64,000 bases of DNA, taken from Paenibacillus_AB hodogayensis. Its GTDB lineage: Bacteria; Bacillota; Bacilli; Paenibacillales; NBRC-103111. The notes below the pieces were generated by a model, which did not search any database, was not told the DNA's origin, and saw only the letters and a program-made list of their open reading frames with translations. Shown piece after piece: positions 1 through 8,085 of the stretch. Where the stretch lies: positions 558,001-622,000 of the forward strand of contig NZ_BAAAYO010000010.1 in assembly GCF_039536325.1 (NCBI RefSeq). Reading direction: 5' to 3'. Positions within the stretch are counted from its first letter, which is position 1, and every line of letters starts with the position of its first letter. Position numbers and translations under genes: made by a program.

Positions 1-1843
1 CGATCACCAGCGTGTCGCCGCCGACCTCGGTCCAGGCGAGCCCGTTGACCGCCCCGACCTGGTCCTCCTGATCGGCGATGCTGACGCGGAACTTGGCCGG
101 TCCGAGGAAGTCCTTCAGGTTGTCGACCGTTACGGCAACGGTTTGCTGCTCCCCGCTGGATACGATCATCTTCGCGGATTTGCGGCAGATGGTGGCGATT
201 TGCTGCTCCAGATTCCGCACGCCGGCCTCTCGGGTATACTCGCGAACGACCTTCATGAGCGTTTTCTCGTCTGTTTGCAGTTGTTCCTTCGTCAGCCCGT
301 GATCGTTAATCTGCTTCGGCAGCAAGTAACGGATCGCGATTTGCAGCTTCTCGATTTCCGTATAGCCGGGAATGTACAGCATCTCCATCCGGTCCAGCAG
401 CGGACGCGGAATGTTGTGCACGGCATTGGCCGTCGTGACGAACATGACGTTCGATAAATCGAAGGGCAGTTCGATATAATGATCGCTAAAAGTTCCGTTT
501 TGCTCGGGATCGAGCACTTCAAGCAAAGCTGACGCCGGGTCTCCCCGGAAATCCATCGCCATCTTGTCGATTTCGTCGAGCAGCATGACCGGGTTGTTGC
601 TGCCGACATTTTTCAGTCCCTGCATGATGCGGCCCGGCATCGCTCCGACGTAGGTGCGGCGGTGGCCGCGTATTTCCGCTTCGTCGCGTACCCCGCCAAG
701 CGAGATGCGCACGAATTTGCGGTTCAAGGAACGGGCGATCGAGCGGGCGATCGACGTTTTGCCGACTCCGGGAGGACCGACGAGACACAAAATCGGCCCC
801 TTCAGCTTCTGAACAAGCTGCTGTACGGCCAAATATTCAAGCACCCGCTCCTTCGGTTTCTCCAGACCATAATGGTCCTCATTCAACACGTCCTCGGCCT
901 TGCCTATGTCCAGGTCGTCCTCGGTACGTTTGGACCACGGCAGCGCCAGCAGCCAGTCGACATAGTTGCGGATGACCGCGCCTTCGGCCGAGGTGGCCGG
1001 CATTTTCTCCAGCCGGTCGATTTCCTTCTCGATCTTCTCGCGCACTTTATCCGGAACGCCCGCTTCCTGCAGCTGCGTCCGCAGCTCCTCGGCCTCGCCC
1101 GCGCGCCCTTCCTTCTCGCCCAGCTCTTTCTGGATCGCCTTCATCTGCTCGCGCAAAAAGTATTCCTTCTGCGTCTTTTCCATCTGCTTCTTGACGCGCT
1201 GGTTGATTTTGCGCTCCAGCTCCAATACTTCGCGCTCGTTGTTCAGGAAGTTAAGCAGCTTCTCCAGCCGCTCCCGTACGTCGACCGTTTCGAGAATGTC
1301 CTGCTTGTCTTTGATTTTCAACGACAGATGGCTTGTGATGACGTCGGCCAGACGGCCAGGCTCGTCGATATCGGAGACGGCGGCCAGCGTTTCCGGAGTC
1401 ACCTTTTTGGACAGATTGATGTAGTTCTCGAACTGGCTCAGCACCGTACGCATAAGCGCGTCGATTTCCGAATCGGTCGTTACCTGCTCCGGCAGCTCTT
1501 TGACCGTCACTTCGTAGTATTCGGTGTTCGCCACGTATTCCACGATTTCCGCGCGCATAACCCCTTCTACAAGCACCCGGATCGTTCCGTTCGGCAGCTT
1601 GAGCATTTGCCGCACTTTGGAAATCGTCCCAACCTGGTAAATATCGTCCTTCTGCGGTTCTTCAATATTAATCTCCGACTGCGAACAGAGAAGTATCATT
1701 TCGTCGTCGACCATAGCCTGTTCCAGAGCCTTGACCGATTTTTCGCGGCCAACGTCCAGATGCAGCACCATGCTCGGGTAAACCAGCAGCCCCCGCAACG
1801 GAAGAAGCGGCAAGCGGCGTACCTTCGGCTTATTCGGACCCAT
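1..1843 (-). CDS. lon: ATP-dependent protease Lon (LonA), 3' end beyond the window
   Basis: Cytosolic AAA+ serine protease that degrades misfolded and regulatory proteins. 614 codons are visible from ATG at 1843, preceded by GGAGGTG eight bases upstream. The N-terminal substrate-binding LON domain covers about residues 1-200 and is followed by a charged coiled-coil segment (about 200-290). The AAA+ module has Walker A GPPGVGKT near residue 355 and Walker B MLLDEIDKM near 415. The frame runs open through the left edge, so the Ser-Lys dyad of the protease domain lies outside. The gene sits 231 bases downstream of lonB in the same direction, as in Bacillus (lonB then lonA). Family assignment is secure; only the C-terminal protease part cannot be checked. 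Confidence 0.97.
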   Translation of the reverse strand, partial: MGPNKPKVRRLPLLPLRGLLVYPSMVLHLDVGREKSVKALEQAMVDDEMILLCSQSEINIEEPQKDDIYQVGTISKVRQMLKLPNGTIRVLVEGVMRAEIVEYVANTEYYEVTVKELPEQVTTDSEIDALMRTVLSQFENYINLSKKVTPETLAAVSDIDEPGRLADVITSHLSLKIKDKQDILETVDVRERLEKLLNFLNNEREVLELERKINQRVKKQMEKTQKEYFLREQMKAIQKELGEKEGRAGEAEELRTQLQEAGVPDKVREKIEKEIDRLEKMPATSAEGAVIRNYVDWLLALPWSKRTEDDLDIGKAEDVLNEDHYGLEKPKERVLEYLAVQQLVQKLKGPILCLVGPPGVGKTSIARSIARSLNRKFVRISLGGVRDEAEIRGHRRTYVGAMPGRIMQGLKNVGSNNPVMLLDEIDKMAMDFRGDPASALLEVLDPEQNGTFSDHYIELPFDLSNVMFVTTANAVHNIPRPLLDRMEMLYIPGYTEIEKLQIAIRYLLPKQINDHGLTKEQLQTDEKTLMKVVREYTREAGVRNLEQQIATICRKSAKMIVSSGEQQTVAVTVDNLKDFLGPAKFRVSIADQEDQVGAVNGLAWTEVGGDTLVI

Positions 1844-1928
1844 GCTTTACGCACCTCCACAAGCTTCATCGATAGCGAACGGTTTTAAGATTCCCCAACA
1901 TTCTATCAAAACTGCACGTAAAACACCA

Positions 1929-1978
1929 ATTTGCCGCATCCCGTCTGCTTGTTTAAGCGAGGCCGGGTTGCGGCAAAT
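1929..1978 (-). terminator. Long hairpin between lonB and lon
   Basis: Fifteen-base arms (1929-1943 and 1964-1978) match at 14 of 15 positions, and the loop itself can form GCTT/AAGC. In the minus direction the hairpin is followed by TGGTGTTTTA, a weak T tract. It could terminate or attenuate lonB transcription before lon; a weak promoter-like TTGGTG-18-TAGAAT follows for lon. Confidence 0.5.
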
Positions 1979-2074
1979 GGGCGGACGGCGGCCCGAAGCA
2001 GGGCCGGCCGAAACGCCGGGGCGATACAAGACCCCGCTGTTTTAAGCGGAGGCCATTTACGGAGCACCGACCGT

Positions 2075-3778
2075 TCAGCGGGGCTCGCGCGCCTGCAAAT
2101 AAGGAAGCGGCGACGCAATCAACACATCCGCCCCATTGGCTACGTTAAACGATGCCCCTTCGCCGGCAATGCCAAGCGCATGGCGAAGCACTTCCTCCAC
2201 CGTATCGACGGGAATGACCTGCAAGCCGTTCAGGCCGGCGAATATTTCCTGCCAATTTTCTTTGGGGATGATGACCTTGGTCGCGCCCGCCTGGAAGGCC
2301 GCCTCAACTTTGGCCACTACGCCGCCGACAGGCTTCACCTTGCCGTGAATGCTCACTTCCCCGGTCATCGCGATATGATTATCGACCGGGATATTGCGGA
2401 TCGCCGAAGCGATCGCGGTCGCCATCGATACGCCGGCGGAAGGACCGTCGATCGGAATGCCGCCGGGGAAATTGATATGCAGGTCGTAATCCTGCGGGCA
2501 CATCTCCAGCCGTCTCAGCACGGTCAGAACGTTCTCGATCGAGCCGCGGGCCATACTTTTGCGTCTCAACGTCTTGGAGCCGCCGCCCATCTCCTCCTCG
2601 TCGACGACGCCGGTAATGGTAAAGGTTCCGTGATGCGGAACAGACGCGGGAATGCACGTCACTTCGATCTCCAGCAGCGTCCCCATGTTCGGACCATAAA
2701 CGGCCAGACCGTTGACGAAACCTACCTGCGGCAGCAGCGGCACCTTTTTCTCCGGTCGCGGCGTCAGTTGGCTGCTGTTTACCACCCATTCAACGTCGGC
2801 GGCCGTCAGCTCGCTGCGCTGCTCGGTCATGGCCATGCCGGCGGCAAGCTGGATGATGTTGACCGCCTCGCGTCCGTTCGTCGCATAGCGCTGGACGACC
2901 TCGATCGCTCCGGGAGCGTCCTTCAGGCCGATTTTGGATACGGCATTGCGCGCGATCTGGGCGATTTCATCAGGAAGCAGCGGGCGGAAAAAGATTTCCA
3001 TGCACCGCGAGCGGATCGCCGGCGGTATTTCCTGCGGCGTACGCGTCGTCGCCCCGACCAAGCGGAAATCGGCGGGCAACCCGTTTTGGAAAATATCGTG
3101 AATATAACCCGGTATATTCATATCCTCGGAATTGTAATAGGCGCTCTCCAAAAACACCTTGCGATCTTCGAGCACTTTTAATAATTTATTCATTTGGATC
3201 GGATGCAATTCACCGATTTCGTCGATAAACAGCATACCCCCGTGCGCCTTCGTCACGGCTCCGGCTTTGGGCTGCGGTATACCCGCTACCCCCATCGCTC
3301 CCGCCCCCTGGTAAATCGGGTCATGCACAGAACCGATCAACGGGTCGGCGATACCCCGCTCGTCGAAACGGGCGGTCGTCGCGTCAAGCTCGACGAACTT
3401 CGCATCGAAGCGGAACGGCGACGCGGCATTTTTCTTCGCTTCCTCAAGGATGACTCGTGCGGCCGCCGTCTTGCCGACGCCCGGCGGGCCGTAAATGATA
3501 ACGTGCTGCGGGTTAGGTCCGCACAGAGCCGCCTTCAGAGCCCGCAGCCCTTCCTTTTGGCCGATAATGTCACCCATAGTGGCCGGACGGGTTTTCTCCG
3601 CCAGAGGCTTTGTGAGCGAGATGGAGCGCAGCTTGCGCAGCTTGTCCATCTCCTTGCGCGACTCGCGGTCGACGGCCGTGCGGTTCGTTTGCTGGTTGCG
3701 CAGCAAGTTCCAAAAATACAAACCGATGACAACCGCGAAAAACACCTGAATAACCATGAGGATAATGCTCAAACTCAT
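2075..3778 (-). CDS. lonB: ATP-dependent protease LonB
   Basis: Membrane-anchored Lon-family protease; in Bacillus subtilis LonB is made in the forespore. ATG at 3778 is chosen because AGGAGGG lies nine bases upstream; the ATG at 3787 directly abuts that site and is too close. The 567-residue product starts with a hydrophobic segment (about residues 3-22), then an AAA+ domain with GPPGVGKT and Walker B MLFIDEIGE. The C-terminal Lon protease domain has the catalytic serine in DGPSAGVS and the lysine in HGKVKPVGG. Upstream, GATTA and GGGGAATACTA (3849 to 3820 on the minus strand, 14 bases apart) faintly resemble a sigma-F promoter, which would agree with forespore expression, but this is tentative. 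Confidence 0.96.
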   Translation of the reverse strand: MSLSIILMVIQVFFAVVIGLYFWNLLRNQQTNRTAVDRESRKEMDKLRKLRSISLTKPLAEKTRPATMGDIIGQKEGLRALKAALCGPNPQHVIIYGPPGVGKTAAARVILEEAKKNAASPFRFDAKFVELDATTARFDERGIADPLIGSVHDPIYQGAGAMGVAGIPQPKAGAVTKAHGGMLFIDEIGELHPIQMNKLLKVLEDRKVFLESAYYNSEDMNIPGYIHDIFQNGLPADFRLVGATTRTPQEIPPAIRSRCMEIFFRPLLPDEIAQIARNAVSKIGLKDAPGAIEVVQRYATNGREAVNIIQLAAGMAMTEQRSELTAADVEWVVNSSQLTPRPEKKVPLLPQVGFVNGLAVYGPNMGTLLEIEVTCIPASVPHHGTFTITGVVDEEEMGGGSKTLRRKSMARGSIENVLTVLRRLEMCPQDYDLHINFPGGIPIDGPSAGVSMATAIASAIRNIPVDNHIAMTGEVSIHGKVKPVGGVVAKVEAAFQAGATKVIIPKENWQEIFAGLNGLQVIPVDTVEEVLRHALGIAGEGASFNVANGADVLIASPLPYLQAREPR

Positions 3779-3918
3779 TGGATCCATCCCTCCTGACTGC
3801 TTTGCTTTCACATACTTGGTAGTATTCCCCTGCCGCATTCCCGTTAATCGGCGAATGAGAAGAAAATGTTTGAGCTACCCTACACGTAGGAAGCCAGACT
3901 CAGACGGAGGGTGGAATC

Positions 3919-4599
3919 ATGAAACGCTGCGCTATCGCATGCCTGTTTTGGCTCGCCTTGTGGCTGCCGCTGACGGACCGGACGGCATCCGCCGAGCCGT
4001 CTCCCGTCGCAGGCGTCGACGTGCTGATCGACGTAGGCCACGGAGGCATTGACGGCGGAACGTCTCACGGGGATTTGCTGGAAAAACAGTTGAATTTGAT
4101 GGTCGGCAAAAAGATTTATGACCGGCTGAACGCCATGGGTATCCGCGTAGCGATTAACCGTACTCACGACTTTGCGCCCAGCGACGATAACGATTGGTTA
4201 GCTACCCGCTCCCGCCATCTCCGCGATCTTGCCCAGCGCAAGCTGCTAATCGATGCGCTGAACCCCAAGCTGACCGTCAGCATCCATACGAACTGGGCCA
4301 AGAATCCTTCCGCGCGGGGGCCCGGCGTTCTGTACCAGTTGAATCAGCCAAGCCATATTTTGGCCCACCTGCTGGCAGACCGGCTCAATGCGCTTTACGG
4401 CACGAAGGCGGTTCCCTATACCGGCAATACGTTCTATTTGCTGCATCGCTCCAAAACGCCTGCGGTGATCGTGGAGATGGGGTATATCAGCAATGCGTCC
4501 GACCGCGAGATGTTGACCGGCAAAGCCGGGCAAACCAAAATAGCGGAGGCTGTCGCCTCCGCCATCGTCGATTATTTGATTGCTTTTCACGTCCATTAA
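3919..4599 (+). CDS. Secreted N-acetylmuramoyl-L-alanine amidase, CwlD-like
   Basis: Zinc amidase of the Amidase_3 family, cutting the bond between muramic acid and the stem peptide. The 226-residue product has a signal peptide (about residues 1-24, ending TASA). Zinc ligands and catalytic residues are recognisable: His in DVGHGG, Glu in LLEKQLN, His in SIHTN and the C-terminal catalytic Glu in VIVEMGYIS. ATG at 3919 is preceded by GGAGGGTGG. It is transcribed divergently from lonB, against the direction of the rest of the protease block. Length and motifs resemble CwlD, the amidase that makes muramic lactam in spore cortex. A vegetative amidase role is possible, so no gene symbol is given. 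Confidence 0.88.
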   Translation: MKRCAIACLFWLALWLPLTDRTASAEPSPVAGVDVLIDVGHGGIDGGTSHGDLLEKQLNLMVGKKIYDRLNAMGIRVAINRTHDFAPSDDNDWLATRSRHLRDLAQRKLLIDALNPKLTVSIHTNWAKNPSARGPGVLYQLNQPSHILAHLLADRLNALYGTKAVPYTGNTFYLLHRSKTPAVIVEMGYISNASDREMLTGKAGQTKIAEAVASAIVDYLIAFHVH

Positions 4600-4686
4600 G
4601 ATACCAAAGCTAGGAGCGTCCGGTACCGCCACCGGATGGACAACCCGCTTCTCCAAACACGCCGCCGATTTGGGACGGGCCGTTTC

Positions 4687-4793
4687 TAGTACAAAGTCAG
4701 AGCTAATCCTGTGTATTCGGGAAGGCTCGATCCCTTGCAGGCATGGGATTCGGTCTATTCCACGGATACCGTTTAAGGTCTGACTTTGTACTA
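4687..4793. repeat. MITE-like palindromic element with 15-bp perfect terminal inverted repeats
   Basis: Arms at 4687-4701 and 4779-4793 are perfect inverted copies (TAGTACAAAGTCAGA and its complement). The 77-base interior continues the palindrome imperfectly: GTATTCGGGAA pairs with TTCCACGGATAC, and CTCGATCCC with GGGATTCGG. The whole 107 bases can fold as one long hairpin. The right arm supplies the TAG stop codon of ispG. No coding capacity. It could be a non-autonomous transposable element or a bidirectional terminator between convergent genes. Confidence 0.6.
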
Positions 4794-5888
4794 ATGCCGT
4801 CTTCCGGGAATTGTTCCCGTCCTTTCGAACTCGGCCACGATCACGTCGATTTCCTTCTTCAATTCGTCGACCAGCTCCGCCTCCGGCACTTTGCGAATCA
4901 TTTCCCCGTGTCTGAACAGCAAACCTTCGCCGCGGGCGCCGGCAATGCCGATATCGGCTTCCTTCGCTTCCCCCGGTCCGTTAACGGCACAGCCCAACAC
5001 GGATACTTTGATCGGCACCTTCAGCTTCTCGATATATTTCTCCACCTCGTTGGCGACCGAGAACAAATCGAAGTCGAGCCGTCCGCACGTCGGGCACGAT
5101 ACGAGCGTGGCCGCATTCGTAATCAGGCCGTACGCCTTCAGCATCTCCCGCGCCACCTTGATCTCCTCGACCGGGTCCGCGCTGAGCGAGATGCGGATCG
5201 TCGAGCCGATTCCCATATGGAGAAGCGCTCCAAGCCCGGCCGCACTCTTGACGGTGCCGGAGAACAGCGTGCCGGATTCGGTAATGCCCAGATGAAGCGG
5301 GTAATTGAACCGGGACGCCGCCTGGGTGTAAGCGCCAATGGCCATAGGCACGTCCGATGCTTTCAAAGACACAATAATATCGTGGAAATCAAGCTCCTCT
5401 AAAATGCCGACATGGTACATGGCGCTCTCGACCATCGCTTCCGGCGTCGGGTAACCGTACTTGTCCAGCAAATGCTTCTCCAGCGAACCGGCATTGACCC
5501 CGATCCGAATCGGAATTCCCCGCTCCTTGCAAGCTTTGACGACCTCGACGACCTTCTCTCGACGGCCGATATTGCCCGGATTGATCCGAACCTTGTCGAT
5601 GCCGTTCTCGATAGCGGCCAGCGCCAGCCGATAGTCAAAATGAATGTCGGACACGAGCGGAATATGAATCTGCTTCTTGATCTCTTTAATGGCGGCAGCC
5701 GCTTCGCGGTTGTTAACGGTGACGCGTACGAGCTGACAGCCGGCTTCCTCCAGACGGAGTATTTCGGCTACCGTCGCCTTCACATCGGCCGTCTTGGTCG
5801 TACACATACTTTGCATGATGACTTCGTTGCTGCCCCCGATCGTCAGATCGCCGACGCGGACAGGTCTCGTTTCGGTACGATGGAACAT
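4791..5888 (-). CDS. ispG: 4-hydroxy-3-methylbut-2-en-1-yl diphosphate synthase (IspG/GcpE)
   Basis: Makes HMBPP from MEcPP in the non-mevalonate isoprenoid pathway, using a [4Fe-4S] cluster. The 365-residue product has the expected N-terminal barrel (SDIHFDYRLAL, RINPGNIG, RIGVNAGSLE) and a C-terminal cluster domain with cysteines in SCPTCGR and LGCAVNGPGE. ATG at 5888 is chosen because GGGAGAGG lies seven bases upstream; longer in-frame extension is GA-rich and lacks a ribosome site. Its TAG stop lies inside the terminal inverted repeat of the 4687-4793 element. The gene sits between clpX and lonB, which are neighbours in Bacillus. Confidence 0.97.
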   Translation of the reverse strand: MFHRTETRPVRVGDLTIGGSNEVIMQSMCTTKTADVKATVAEILRLEEAGCQLVRVTVNNREAAAAIKEIKKQIHIPLVSDIHFDYRLALAAIENGIDKVRINPGNIGRREKVVEVVKACKERGIPIRIGVNAGSLEKHLLDKYGYPTPEAMVESAMYHVGILEELDFHDIIVSLKASDVPMAIGAYTQAASRFNYPLHLGITESGTLFSGTVKSAAGLGALLHMGIGSTIRISLSADPVEEIKVAREMLKAYGLITNAATLVSCPTCGRLDFDLFSVANEVEKYIEKLKVPIKVSVLGCAVNGPGEAKEADIGIAGARGEGLLFRHGEMIRKVPEAELVDELKKEIDVIVAEFERTGTIPGRRH

Positions 5889-5994
5889 CGCTTGGCCTCT
5901 CCCATGATACCAAACATCCCCCGCTCCGGCTCCGGCCAAAAAAAGGCTGGGGGGGCGGATTGGAGGAATGCTTGGTACTCTAGTTATATACGCT

Positions 5995-7266
5995 TTACGC
6001 GCTTTCTTCTTTTTTGTTCTTGACCGGTGCGGACTTGCCGTCCTTCGTCTTCAACTCAGGCGATATTTTGTCCATGACGACTTCCTTGGTCACGACGCAA
6101 TTGATCACATCGTCGCGGGAAGGCACCTCGAACATGACGTCGAGCATCAGACCTTCGATAATCGCCCGCAATCCCCGGGCCCCGGTGTTCCGCTTGATCG
6201 CTTCCTTGGCGATAGCATCCAGCGCTTCCGGAGTGAACTCGAGCGTTACGTTGTCCATCTCCAGCATCTTCTGGTATTGCTTGACAAGGGCGTTTTTCGG
6301 CTCGGTCAAAATGCGCACGAGCGCCGGCTCGTCAAGCGGCTCCAGCGTGGATACGACCGGCAGACGGCCGACAAATTCGGGAATCAGACCGAATTTGAGC
6401 AAATCCTCCGGCAGCACGAGCGACAAATATTCGCCCGGCTTCAGGTCGGTTTTATGGCCTTCGCTGCTAAAGCCGATCACTTTTTTGCCGATACGGCGCT
6501 TGATGATCTGCTCGATGCCGTCGAAGGCGCCGCCGCAAATGAACAAGATGTTCGTCGTATCGATCTGGATAAACTCCTGGTGCGGATGCTTGCGCCCGCC
6601 CTGCGGCGGTACGGAAGCGACCGTGCCTTCCAATATTTTGAGCAGCGCCTGCTGAACGCCTTCGCCGGACACGTCGCGCGTAATCGACGGATTTTCCGAC
6701 TTGCGGGCCACTTTGTCGATTTCGTCGATATAAATAATGCCCTTCTCGGCTTTCTCCACATCATAATCCGCAGCTTGAATCAGCTTGAGCAAAATATTCT
6801 CGACGTCTTCGCCCACATAGCCGGCTTCGGTCAAGGAAGTGGCGTCCGCAATCGCAAACGGTACGTTCAATATTTTGGCGAGCGTCTGGGCCAGAAGCGT
6901 TTTGCCGCTGCCTGTTGGACCGATCAGCGCGATATTGCTTTTTTGCAGTTCCACGTCTTCCAGCTTGTTCTGGGAGTTGATCCGTTTGTAGTGGTTGTAG
7001 ACTGCAACGGAAAGCGACTTTTTGGCTTGCTCCTGACCGATAACGTATTGGTCGAGGATCGCCCGGATGTCTTTGGGCTTTGGCACATCCTTCAATTCCA
7101 GCTCTTCTTCGCTGCCCAGTTCCTCTTCAACGATTTCGGTGCAAAGCTCGATGCACTCGTCGCAAATGTATACGCCCGGACCGGCCACCAGCTTGCGCAC
7201 CTGATCTTGGGACTTGCCGCAGAACGAGCATTTCAGCTGTCCTTTTTCGTCGTTGAATTTAAACAT
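5995..7266 (-). CDS. clpX: ATP-dependent Clp protease ATP-binding subunit ClpX
   Basis: Hexameric AAA+ unfoldase that feeds substrates to ClpP. The 423-residue product is full length. Its N-terminal zinc-binding domain has CSFCGK and CDECIELC pairs; the AAA+ module has Walker A GPTGSGKT (near residue 116), Walker B IIYIDEIDK, and a GARGLR sensor-2 motif. The substrate/ClpP loop region includes IGF, consistent with ClpP docking. AGGAGGTGAT lies upstream of ATG at 7266. clpP ends just 11 bases upstream, so the two are almost certainly one transcript, giving coordinated synthesis of protease and ATPase. Confidence 0.98.
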   Translation of the reverse strand: MFKFNDEKGQLKCSFCGKSQDQVRKLVAGPGVYICDECIELCTEIVEEELGSEEELELKDVPKPKDIRAILDQYVIGQEQAKKSLSVAVYNHYKRINSQNKLEDVELQKSNIALIGPTGSGKTLLAQTLAKILNVPFAIADATSLTEAGYVGEDVENILLKLIQAADYDVEKAEKGIIYIDEIDKVARKSENPSITRDVSGEGVQQALLKILEGTVASVPPQGGRKHPHQEFIQIDTTNILFICGGAFDGIEQIIKRRIGKKVIGFSSEGHKTDLKPGEYLSLVLPEDLLKFGLIPEFVGRLPVVSTLEPLDEPALVRILTEPKNALVKQYQKMLEMDNVTLEFTPEALDAIAKEAIKRNTGARGLRAIIEGLMLDVMFEVPSRDDVINCVVTKEVVMDKISPELKTKDGKSAPVKNKKEESA

Positions 7267-7277
7267 AGGATCACCTC

Positions 7278-7868
7278 CTATTGTTGGTTGATATGAGTGA
7301 TGACTTTATCAATCAGCCCATATTCCACTGCCTGCTCGGCACTCATGAAATTGTCCCGGTCTGTATCCCGCTCGATTTTATCATACGGCTGGCCGGTGTG
7401 ATGCACGTAAATCTCGTTCAGCTTGTGCTTTGTTTTGAGAATCCAGTCGGCATGGATTTTAATATCCGCCGCCTGTCCCCGGACTCCGCCAAGCGGCTGA
7501 TGAATCATCACTTCGCTGTTCGGGAGGGCATACCGCTTGCCCTTGGCGCCTGCAGTCAACAGCAACGAGCCCATGCTTGCGGCCATTCCGACGCAAATCG
7601 TGGACACGTCGGGCTTGATGTACTGGATCGTATCGTAAATGCCCAGGCCGGCGGTAACCGACCCCCCGGGCGAATTGATATAGATGCTGATATCCTTCTC
7701 CGAATCCTGAGCGGTTAGAAACAACAGCTGGGCGATAACCAGATTCGCCACGTCGTCGTCGATGGCGCTGCCCAGAAATATGATGCGGTCTTTCAGCAGG
7801 CGCGAGTAGATGTCGTACGAACGTTCGCCACGGCTTTCCTGCTCGACAACCATAGGAATCAGGCCCAT
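7278..7868 (-). CDS. clpP: ATP-dependent Clp protease proteolytic subunit ClpP
   Basis: Tetradecameric serine peptidase that partners ClpX and other Clp ATPases. The 196-residue product carries the full triad: Ser98 in GMAASMGS, His123 in VMIHQPLGG and Asp172 in DTDRDNF, at the same positions as in Bacillus ClpP. It lies directly upstream of clpX. This adjacency is typical of Proteobacteria and also seen in Paenibacillus-like genomes, whereas in Bacillus subtilis clpP is elsewhere. No CtsR-type tandem heptamer was recognised in the upstream 60 bases. Confidence 0.98.
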   Translation of the reverse strand: MGLIPMVVEQESRGERSYDIYSRLLKDRIIFLGSAIDDDVANLVIAQLLFLTAQDSEKDISIYINSPGGSVTAGLGIYDTIQYIKPDVSTICVGMAASMGSLLLTAGAKGKRYALPNSEVMIHQPLGGVRGQAADIKIHADWILKTKHKLNEIYVHHTGQPYDKIERDTDRDNFMSAEQAVEYGLIDKVITHINQQ

Positions 7869-7910
7869 ATCGTTCCCTCATTTCTTTAGTAAGCTTATGG
7901 TACATTACCC

Positions 7911-7939
7911 ATTTTACCACGTTTAAACGCTCATGTCAT
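7911..7939 (-). promoter_or_regulatory. Predicted sigma-A promoter of clpP-clpX
   Basis: On the minus strand ATGACA (7939-7934) and TAAAAT (7916-7911) are separated by 17 bases, 43 bases upstream of the clpP start. Pattern match only. Confidence 0.5.
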
Positions 7940-8028
7940 TTTTGCCGCTGTTCTCAATCTATGTAGCCGGCGCTCAAACAATGCGCCCTTGGCGGCGACC
8001 GCATGCAGGAATCGTTCTTTTGGATAAA

Positions 8029-8062
8029 CGAAAGGCACGCTTAAGAAACAACGTGCCTTTTC
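8029..8062 (-). terminator. Terminator hairpin after trigger factor gene
   Basis: CGAAAGGCACG (8029-8039) pairs with CGTGCCTTTTCG ending at 8063, loop about 12 bases. In the minus direction it follows the tig stop by about 25 bases and is followed by the T-rich run TTTCGTTT. Confidence 0.65.
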
Positions 8063-8085
8063 GTTATGAACGGTTCGATTTATGC

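Noticed and set aside
662..1888. 408-residue plus-strand open frame
   Set aside because: Antisense shadow of lon, which has clear AAA+ motifs and a ribosome site.
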